Shown: positions 57,615 to 64,000 of the stretch, one piece after another | How the letters are laid out: each line of letters opens with the position of its first letter | How positions within the stretch are numbered: the first letter of the stretch is position 1 | Assembly: GCA_030428945.1 (NCBI GenBank) | Contig: JAUIEC010000015.1 | Location: 62,001-126,000 of the forward strand | DNA length: 64,000 bases | Reading direction: 5' to 3' | Source of the DNA: Phycisphaerae bacterium | Lineage (GTDB): Bacteria > Planctomycetota > Phycisphaerae > UBA1845 > Fen-1342 | Program-made: the position numbers and the translations under genes | The notes under the pieces: generated by a model | Told to the model about the DNA's origin: nothing | The model's database searches: none | What the model saw: the letters and a program-made list of their open reading frames with translations, nothing else

Positions 57615-60101
57615 ATGTCTGCAACCACGTTTGCCCGCCACGGGCTGGTTGGTCTGATTCTGTGCAGTGGCGTGCTGCTGAGCACCACCGGCTGTCCGCC
57701 CCCCGATACCACGACCGATCCGAATGACGCGCCGAAGGCGATCGCCTGGCGCCTCGCGTTCCAGGCTTCGGGGCTCGGAGCGCTGTCCGGCGTGTGGGGC
57801 TCATCGACGAGCAACGTCTTCATCGTCGGCGGCGACGACACGCAGGGCGAAGTATACCGCTTCAACGGCAGCGGCTGGGAAGGGATGACCACCCCCGAGG
57901 TGCCTCTGCTGGTCTGGGTCTTCGGCTTCGGACCGGACGACGTCTGGGCGGTCGGCGTCGGCGGCGGCGTGCTGCACTACGACGGCACGGCCTGGACCCG
58001 GCTGGATGCCGGCACGACCGAGGACCTGTGGGGCGTCTGGGGCTCGGCCCCGAACGACATCTGGATCGTCGGCGGCAACACCGGCGTCGGCGAACCTGTC
58101 ATCCTGCACTACGACGGCAGCACCTTCACCCCGTTCGACGTCCCCGCCAACGACCGCAACGCCACCTCGCTGTTCAAGGTCTGGGGGATCGGCGGCAAGG
58201 TCTTCGCCGTCGGCGAACAGGGCCTGATCATCGAGTGGAATGGCGCCAACTGGGCACAGGTCCCGGCCGGTGCGAGCGCCAACGAAGACTTCGTCTCGCT
58301 CTGGGGAACCAGCGAGAACAACATCGTCGCGGTCGGCGGCCGAACCTCGGCCCGGATCGCGACCTACGATGGAACCTCCTGGACGACGATCGCGCCGGGC
58401 ACCGCGCCGGGGCTGAACGCCGTCTTCATGACGGCCGAGAACCAGGCCGTCGTCGGCGGGCAGAACGGGTATGTCGGGGTGTTCGATCCGCAGACGGGCG
58501 AACTGACCGACGAGTCCTCGGGTGCCAGCCTGGACGTGCATGCCCTGTTCGGTTTTGACAGCGTGCAGTTCGGTGTGGGCGGACGCTTCTCACCTCCGTA
58601 CGCGGGACTCGCGCTGGTTCGGGACGACCAGGACCTGGCCCCGGCTGTCGCCCCGGTCCCGGGCCAGGTGATCGAAGACACCACCACCACTCCCGCGCCG
58701 GAAGTCGACTGCAACGACAACGACACCGAAGACGCCGACGAGATCGCGGCCGGGACCGCCGAGGACTGTGACGGCAACGGAGTCCCGGACGAGTGTGACC
58801 CGGATACCGACGGCGATGGCATTCCGGACGGGTGCGATGCCTGTCCGGCCGGCGACGACGCGATCGACACCGACAAGGACGGCGTGGCGGATGCCTGCGA
58901 CCAGTGCGTCGGCGGAGACGATGCGATCGACACCGACAAGGACGGCGTGGCGGACGCCTGCGACATCTGTCCGGGCAGCGACGATCGTGACGACGCCGAC
59001 GGCGACGGCGTTCCCGACGGCTGCGACAAGTGTCCCGGCGCCGACGATGACATCGACAGCGACGGCGACGGTGTGGCGGACGGCTGTGACATCTGTCCGG
59101 CCGGTGATGACAACATCGATACCGATGGCGACGGCACGCCGAATGCCTGCGACGACTGCGTTGGCGACGACCTGGCCGACGCCGACAACGACGGCGTGGC
59201 GGACGACTGCGACGTCTGCCCCGGCCATGACGACAACCAGGACAGCGACAACGACGGCGTGGCCGACGGCTGCGACATCTGCCCGGGTTCCAGCGACACG
59301 GCCGACGCGGATGGCGATGGCGTGATCGACTGCCAGGACATCTGTCCGGGGCACGATGATGCGGTCGACACCGACGGCGACGGCGTGCCGAATGGCTGCG
59401 ACGTCTGCCCGGGTGGTGATGACGACGTCGATACCGACGGCGACGGCAATCCGGACTTCTGCGATGCCTGCCCGCTGGATGCCAACGACGACAGCGACGG
59501 CGATGGCGTCTGCGACACCGCCGACCAGTGTCCGGGCGGTGATGACAACGTTGACCGGGACGGCGACGGGATCCCCGACGATTGCGACTGCTTCAATTCG
59601 GACTGTCCGATCGGGCAGGACTGCCTGAACGGCACCTGTCAGCCGGCGGTCGGGAACGATGTCGAAATCGGTTTCGTTGACGAGGGGGATCCGAACGCGC
59701 CGTTCACGGTCCGTGACGATTTTGCCGATCTCAAGATTTTCCGCGGTTTCCAGTCGGCCGCCCTGTACGACTTCTGGATCAGCGGGCGGGTCACGGGCCT
59801 GAACCCCGACGCGCAGGTATTCGTCGAGGTCAACCTGTACCTGCTGTCGGATCCGACGACGGATATCGGTAACGGGCTCTGGCTGACGCGACTGGAACCG
59901 GATCCGCAGTCGGGTGTCCAGCAATTCCCGGCCATCGAGATCCTGGCGGCCGTGCAGTTCGTACCGCAGGTGCCGCTGCCGCTGTGCGACGCGCCGGCCC
60001 GGATGGAGATCATCGTCGAAGATGCGATTACGGGTGACATGGCGACCGGTGAGATCTACGTGACGCTCCGGCCCGAACCGTATGCAACGCTCTGCCCGTA
60101 G
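57615..60101 (+). CDS. Lipoprotein with N-terminal propeller-like domain and about a dozen thrombospondin type-3 calcium repeats
   Basis: An 828-aa lipoprotein (ILCSGVLLSTTGC; Cys about residue 26). Residues about 50-340 show repeated GVWGSSTSNVFIVGG / VWGSAPNDIWIVGG blades typical of a beta-propeller. Residues about 365-680 carry eleven or so TSP3-type units (DTDGDGIPDGCDACPAGDDA and variants such as DKDGVADACD), each with calcium-binding DxDxDG. A C-terminal beta domain of about 150 aa follows. Probably a calcium-stabilised, surface-exposed rod, resembling OmpA/TSP3 proteins but without the OmpA domain. The ATG at 57615 fits the lipoprotein signal; earlier in-frame starts do not. Confidence 0.87.
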   Translation: MSATTFARHGLVGLILCSGVLLSTTGCPPPDTTTDPNDAPKAIAWRLAFQASGLGALSGVWGSSTSNVFIVGGDDTQGEVYRFNGSGWEGMTTPEVPLLVWVFGFGPDDVWAVGVGGGVLHYDGTAWTRLDAGTTEDLWGVWGSAPNDIWIVGGNTGVGEPVILHYDGSTFTPFDVPANDRNATSLFKVWGIGGKVFAVGEQGLIIEWNGANWAQVPAGASANEDFVSLWGTSENNIVAVGGRTSARIATYDGTSWTTIAPGTAPGLNAVFMTAENQAVVGGQNGYVGVFDPQTGELTDESSGASLDVHALFGFDSVQFGVGGRFSPPYAGLALVRDDQDLAPAVAPVPGQVIEDTTTTPAPEVDCNDNDTEDADEIAAGTAEDCDGNGVPDECDPDTDGDGIPDGCDACPAGDDAIDTDKDGVADACDQCVGGDDAIDTDKDGVADACDICPGSDDRDDADGDGVPDGCDKCPGADDDIDSDGDGVADGCDICPAGDDNIDTDGDGTPNACDDCVGDDLADADNDGVADDCDVCPGHDDNQDSDNDGVADGCDICPGSSDTADADGDGVIDCQDICPGHDDAVDTDGDGVPNGCDVCPGGDDDVDTDGDGNPDFCDACPLDANDDSDGDGVCDTADQCPGGDDNVDRDGDGIPDDCDCFNSDCPIGQDCLNGTCQPAVGNDVEIGFVDEGDPNAPFTVRDDFADLKIFRGFQSAALYDFWISGRVTGLNPDAQVFVEVNLYLLSDPTTDIGNGLWLTRLEPDPQSGVQQFPAIEILAAVQFVPQVPLPLCDAPARMEIIVEDAITGDMATGEIYVTLRPEPYATLCP

Positions 60102-60104
60102 AAT
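60099..60104 (+). promoter_or_regulatory. -10-like TAGAAT overlapping the upstream stop codon
   Basis: TAGAAT shares its TAG with the stop codon of the TSP3 gene and lies 35 bases before the ATG at 60139. No -35 is evident. Confidence 0.3.
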
Positions 60105-60138
60105 CGCGGGGCATGTCTTAGCTGGAAGGAATCGAAGG

Positions 60139-62556
60139 ATGCGACAAGCGTGGACGATTGGCACCTTTGGTGCCCTGGCGAGCCTGGTCCTGACCGTACC
60201 CGGATGCCCGTGGTTGATCCCGACCACCACGGGTGACGGCCCGATCGCCGAAGGCATCTCGGGCGTGCTGGGCGAACCGATGCCGAGCGCGACGGCCGAG
60301 CAACTGGCCACTTTCGAGCGCGGCAAGGCCGTCTCGTTGCGGCGCTTCGCGCCGAGCGAAGGGCTGGGGCCGGCGTTCAACGTGACGTTCTGCGGGGGTT
60401 GCCACGAGAAGCCGGTCCCCGGCGGCAGTGCCGGACTGTATCGCAACTTCAACCTGGCCGGACGGACCACCAGCGATGGTGCCTTCATCGCGGCCGAATC
60501 GGCCGGGCCGGCGGGCGGGGTCATCCGCCTGTTCGACCTGGACGCCGATGCGCCGACGCGCCCGGAGGTTCAGGAAGGCACGACCATCTTCGCGCAGCGG
60601 AACCCGATTCCGTTCTTCGGGGCCGGCCTGATCGCCGAACTGCCCGAAAGCGTCATCACGGCCAACGCCGACCCCGATGACGCGGATGGCGATGGCATCA
60701 GCGGGCGCGTGAACATCGACCGCGGCTTCGTCGGACGTTTCGGACGCAAGTCGCAGACGGTTTCGATCGAGGGTTTCATTCGCGGTCCGCTGTTCAACCA
60801 CCTGGGCATCACGACCAATCCGCTGAGCGATGCTCAACGGGCGGCGCTGCCGGTGGACAGTTCGCTGGCCGGTGATGCCGCGACGACCGGCAAGGGCCTC
60901 GAAGGCTTCGCCGCGGATGCGAAGCTGGGTCCGCACATGCAGGCGGCGGCGCCGGATGGTCCGAACTTCGACGACGACGGCGTGCCGGATCCGGAGATGA
61001 GCACCGACGAGTTGTTCGACCTGATCAGTTTCTCGATGCTGCTGGCGATTCCCGAGTTCGACGAACTTACCGAGCAGGGAGAGAGCGGGCGGCAGTTGTT
61101 CCGACAGGCCAACTGCCACGCCTGTCACGTGCCGCGTCTCGAAGGTCCGCGTGGCCCGCTGCCGCTGTACTCGGACCTGCTGCTGCATGACATGGGCGAG
61201 GACCTGGCCGACGGTGTCGTGCAGGGCCTGGCCTCCGGCAGCGAGTTCCGCACGCAGCCGCTGTGGGGCATCGCGGCCGTCGGTCCCTACCTGCACGACG
61301 GACGCGCCAGCACGCTGGAGGATGCGATCCTGGCCCACGCCGGCGAGGCGCAGGCCAGCCGCGACGTCTACGCCGGCTTCAGCGAAGACGAGAAGCTTGC
61401 GGTCGAGGAGTTCCTGCTGTCCCTGGGCGGCCGCAGCCAGGCGACCAGCGGCCTGGTTCCGCCGGACGCGGTTACGCCGGGAACGGGCGAGTACGGTGGT
61501 CCGGTCCGTGATCTGACCGCGAACGAAATGGACCGCTTCGAGCGTGGCATGCGGCTGTTCGATCACGATTTCAGCTTCGTCGAGGGAGTCGGCGGACTGA
61601 CCGGTGGCGACGACGCCCGTTTCAACGGCGACAGTTGCCGGGCCTGTCACTTTGATCCGGTACTGGGCGGGGCCGGCCCGCTCGGACTGAACGTCCTGCG
61701 GCACGGGTCGGTGGACGGGGAGGGGAACTTCACCGCGCCGTCCAACACCGCCAACACGATCCTGCACAAGCTGACCCGCCTGGGTGAACGGGCGATCGAT
61801 GCCGAGGCCGGCACCAACCTGTTCGAACGGCGGCAGACTCCGCACGTCTTCGGCACCGGACTGGTCGAGGCGATCTCGGACGAAACGATCCTGGCCAACG
61901 AAGACGTTGACGACAGCGATGCCGACGGCATCAGCGGACGGGCCAACCGTCTGGGTGACGGTCGCATCGGCCGGTTCGGCTGGAAGGCGGATGTCCCCAG
62001 CGTGGCCGAGTTCGTCCGTGACGCCATGGCGGCGGAACTGGGCCTGACGGTGGGCGCGCAGCCCGGGCTGACGTTCGGCATCACCGGCGACGACGACGGA
62101 ATCGCGGACCCGGAACTGTCGGTCGAGGAGGCGGAAGACCTGGCGTTCTTCATGCGGATGATGGCGGGCCCGCCGCGCTCGCTGGAGGGGCTGGATCCGG
62201 CGACGGTTTCGGCGGGTGAGGCGCTGTTCGCCTCGGTCGGCTGTTCGAAATGCCATATCCCGAGTCTTGACAGCAGTTTAGGTCAGGCGAACCTGTATTC
62301 GGACCTGCTGCTGCACGACATCATGCCGGCCGGTTCGCCGGGCGTCACCTCGGCTTCCGCGACGGAGACGGAGTTCCGGACGGCCCCGTTGTGGGGAGTT
62401 TCCAGAACAGCGCCCTATTTTCACGACGGTTCGGCGGAGACCCTGGATCAGGCGGTACGATCTCACGCCGGTGAAGCGGAAGCGATTCGCGCGGCGTACG
62501 AGGGGCTCAGCGAGTTCGAACGGGCCCAGTTGCTGACGTTCCTGTCGAGCCTCTGA
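60139..62556 (+). CDS. Tetraheme double di-heme oxidoreductase (DUF1111/DHOR) lipoprotein
   Basis: An 805-aa exported protein (probable lipoprotein, VLTVPGCPW). It contains two tandem DHOR-like units. Heme motifs CGGCH (Cys85) and CHACH (Cys326) belong to the first, CRACH (Cys500) and CSKCH (Cys702) to the second. Paired sequences support duplication: DADGDGISGRVN / DSDADGISGRAN, LYSDLLLHDMGEDL / LYSDLLLHDIMPAG, and TQPLWGIAAVGPYLHDGRAS / TAPLWGVSRTAPYFHDGSAE. DUF1111 proteins are related to MauG/cytochrome c peroxidases and many are single di-heme units of about 450 aa. Periplasmic or surface electron transfer or peroxidase-like activity is likely; the substrate is unknown. Confidence 0.88.
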   Translation: MRQAWTIGTFGALASLVLTVPGCPWLIPTTTGDGPIAEGISGVLGEPMPSATAEQLATFERGKAVSLRRFAPSEGLGPAFNVTFCGGCHEKPVPGGSAGLYRNFNLAGRTTSDGAFIAAESAGPAGGVIRLFDLDADAPTRPEVQEGTTIFAQRNPIPFFGAGLIAELPESVITANADPDDADGDGISGRVNIDRGFVGRFGRKSQTVSIEGFIRGPLFNHLGITTNPLSDAQRAALPVDSSLAGDAATTGKGLEGFAADAKLGPHMQAAAPDGPNFDDDGVPDPEMSTDELFDLISFSMLLAIPEFDELTEQGESGRQLFRQANCHACHVPRLEGPRGPLPLYSDLLLHDMGEDLADGVVQGLASGSEFRTQPLWGIAAVGPYLHDGRASTLEDAILAHAGEAQASRDVYAGFSEDEKLAVEEFLLSLGGRSQATSGLVPPDAVTPGTGEYGGPVRDLTANEMDRFERGMRLFDHDFSFVEGVGGLTGGDDARFNGDSCRACHFDPVLGGAGPLGLNVLRHGSVDGEGNFTAPSNTANTILHKLTRLGERAIDAEAGTNLFERRQTPHVFGTGLVEAISDETILANEDVDDSDADGISGRANRLGDGRIGRFGWKADVPSVAEFVRDAMAAELGLTVGAQPGLTFGITGDDDGIADPELSVEEAEDLAFFMRMMAGPPRSLEGLDPATVSAGEALFASVGCSKCHIPSLDSSLGQANLYSDLLLHDIMPAGSPGVTSASATETEFRTAPLWGVSRTAPYFHDGSAETLDQAVRSHAGEAEAIRAAYEGLSEFERAQLLTFLSSL

Positions 62557-62585
62557 CGACGCGATAAAAACTGCGGGTGAAGGTC

Positions 62586-62645
62586 GGCCCTTCTTCGGCG
62601 AGGTGTGCTCCCAAGACTCGTCGAAGAGGGCCGCCGTAGTTTTCT
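62586..62645 (+). terminator. Terminator-like inverted repeat after the tetraheme gene
   Basis: GGCCCTTCTTCGGCGAG (62586-62602) and CTCGTCGAAGAGGGCC (62617-62632) are near-perfect complements; TTTT occurs a few bases later. It lies 30 bases after the stop. The remainder of 62557-62873 shows no gene that I can support. Confidence 0.5.
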
Positions 62646-62873
62646 GACCGCGACCCCTGCCCCTTTACTCGCGTTCTCCCCCCGAACTCGCGATCGCCGT
62701 TCGACCTCGCGCGTGCGGTTCTCCGCCCACGGGCGATTTCGAGGCTCCCCTCGCCTCCGGGGCCCGCTCACGCCCCCCCCTTCGCGGCTGAAGAATGGCC
62801 CTCTTTTTTTCATCGCCCCGCCGGTCGAACGGTGGTAATCTGAGTATGTCACATCGGTTGCAGGAGTCGCGAG

Positions 62874-64000
62874 ATGCCCGGTAACCAGACTCAGCCGCTG
62901 TCCGTTCCTTATGTATCCTGGGATTGGGGACGCCTGGTCGTTGATCGGCACGCCGCGCTCGAAACGTGCCTGCGGCGGCGTTCGCACCTGGACCCGCGGC
63001 AGGTCCTCGCGGTCGCTTCCTGCGGGGCCCCCCGCGTCTGCGTGCAGGCTCTGCGGCGCCTGATCGCCGCCCGTGGCTGGAATGAGCCGGGCGCGCACCT
63101 GTCCTTCGACGTCCTCGACCGGGACGCGGTCCTGCGCGAGTTGCATCCCGCCCAGCGCGAGTGGGTTCGCCTGGCGCTGTTCGGCCCGCGGGGCGAAGGG
63201 CTGACCCACGAAAACAAACATCGCCAGGCCGTCTACGACCGCTTGTGCGCCAGCATCCTGCGGGAGACAAACGACATCCCGACGCTCCAGGCCGCGGCGG
63301 CCCGCGTGTTGAACGATCCGGAAGTGCGTTCGGATCCGACCCTGGCCGGCATGCTGAACGGATTCGTCGCCCAGCGCGAGTCGGAGGTGCGGGCCCGCGA
63401 ATACAGCCGCGCCAGGCAATGGGAGACGCAGGGGACTGCCAGGCCGGTATCGACGGTTGCCCCGCGGAAGATCGACAAGGAAGCGGAACGCCGGCGGGTG
63501 CAGAAGGCCGCCACGCGCCTGCTGCTGCAACTCGAAGAGACGCTGGCGCACTACGACCTGGGCGGTGCCCGGCGGACCGTGGATGAACTGAAGCGCCTGA
63601 ACAAGCTGCACCCGGACGTGCTCAAACAGTCCGACATCTACGGATCCGAGGCCCGCGTCGCCCAGCTTGCCGATCGGCTGCCCGCGTTTCGCGTGCAGTT
63701 GAAGAAGCTCTCCGAAGAGGGGGCCGCGGCCGCGGCGAGCGGCGATGCCAACCGGGCCCATTGGATCTCCCGGCGGTTGAGCGCGCTGCATGACATGCTG
63801 CCGGAAGTCCTGCCGACCAGTGTGTTCGAAGGGATGCGCGACGAGGTGCTGGCCGGCGTCGCCAGCTTCGAGAACAAGCAGGTGCATCAGGAGATCATTG
63901 CCGAGGAGCAGGCGGTCATTCGCGAAATCAAGCACCTGGCCGCGATGGTCCATCGCTTCTACAAGGTCGAGAAGCGGCTTGGTCACGACAGCCCGGTCTA
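62874..64000 (+). CDS. Coiled-coil-rich protein of unknown function, truncated by the window end
   Basis: At least 375 residues from the ATG at 62874, preceded by CAGGAG; no stop occurs before the right edge. The N-terminal 150 residues are globular, including QAVYDRLCASILRETNDIPT. The rest is long charged helices, e.g. ERRRVQKAATRLLLQLEETL, LPAFRVQLKKLSEEGAAAAA and EEQAVIREIKHLAAMVHRFY, indicating coiled coil. No signal peptide is seen, so it is probably cytoplasmic. The family is not recognised and the C-terminus is missing. Confidence 0.75.
   Translation, partial: MPGNQTQPLSVPYVSWDWGRLVVDRHAALETCLRRRSHLDPRQVLAVASCGAPRVCVQALRRLIAARGWNEPGAHLSFDVLDRDAVLRELHPAQREWVRLALFGPRGEGLTHENKHRQAVYDRLCASILRETNDIPTLQAAAARVLNDPEVRSDPTLAGMLNGFVAQRESEVRAREYSRARQWETQGTARPVSTVAPRKIDKEAERRRVQKAATRLLLQLEETLAHYDLGGARRTVDELKRLNKLHPDVLKQSDIYGSEARVAQLADRLPAFRVQLKKLSEEGAAAAASGDANRAHWISRRLSALHDMLPEVLPTSVFEGMRDEVLAGVASFENKQVHQEIIAEEQAVIREIKHLAAMVHRFYKVEKRLGHDSPV

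Noticed and set aside
58590..60524. 644-codon minus-strand frame opposite the TSP3-repeat gene
   Set aside because: Its regular VAV/AIAVGI pattern is the antisense of the DxDGD calcium repeats.

Overview
The window is GC-rich, densely packed bacterial DNA with no rRNA, tRNA, phage, IS or CRISPR locus that I can see. It looks like a planctomycete, probably of the Phycisphaerae type. The evidence is large exported proteins with Gly-Ala-Cys-Cys (GACC) modules and dockerin-like Asp-rich C-termini, thrombospondin type-3 repeats, ECF sigma factors next to a Ser/Thr kinase or a single-TM partner, and an atypical ClpS. This assignment is inference from gene content; no marker gene is present.

Layout. 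1-4776 (minus): a heavy-metal RND efflux operon (small Cys/His-rich exported protein, TolC-like outer-membrane factor, His-rich adaptor, truncated permease) and an AI-2E family permease. 5028-10039 (minus): a 1055-aa exported dockerin-type protein and a REC-GGDEF-HD-GYP regulator. 10244-15912 (plus): c-type cytochrome, panB, methyltransferase, birA, PfkB kinase, coaD and a HEAT-like protein, i.e. a cofactor-biosynthesis run. 16048-18072 (minus): PhnD-like binding protein and pyrK, the latter behind a possible attenuator. 18388-23823: NUDIX hydrolase, a membrane-anchored repeat protein, mutY-murD, and an AlkD-like glycosylase coupled to a hypothetical. 24344-28426 (plus): a 1360-aa exported modular protein with a clear terminator. 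28762-34253 (minus): MATE exporter, then a three-gene c-di-GMP signalling operon (PilZ-histidine kinase-REC-REC, lone REC, GAF-HD-GYP). 34434-41688: metallophosphoesterase-LamG, ribBA, clpS and two TPR proteins. 42079-50518: a beta-helix-like exported protein, a sigma factor / Ser-Thr kinase-TPR / S41 peptidase operon read leftwards, and a Gly-rich lipoprotein. 50959-53158 (minus): three overlapping phospholipid genes (CDP-alcohol phosphatidyltransferase, acyltransferase, CdsA). 53477-57322: an ECF sigma factor with a membrane partner, a secreted CxxC-rich protein, and a LysE exporter. 57615-64000 (plus): a TSP3-repeat lipoprotein, a tetraheme double-DHOR protein and a truncated coiled-coil protein.

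The most unusual feature is non-coding. Short tandem arrays of several sequence families (7-bp GGGAACA, 8-bp AGGGAGCN, 8-bp GTGAAAGN, a looser GGTNAGCA-type octamer, and a perfect-length 20-bp unit) sit just after stop codons. In the clear cases the purine-rich strand is the sense strand of the gene that has just ended, and none lies between divergent genes. Several arrays come as inverted pairs, and the GGGAACA and AGGGAGCN arrays have regularly spaced GGG tracts compatible with G-quadruplexes. They look like a family of gene-end elements.
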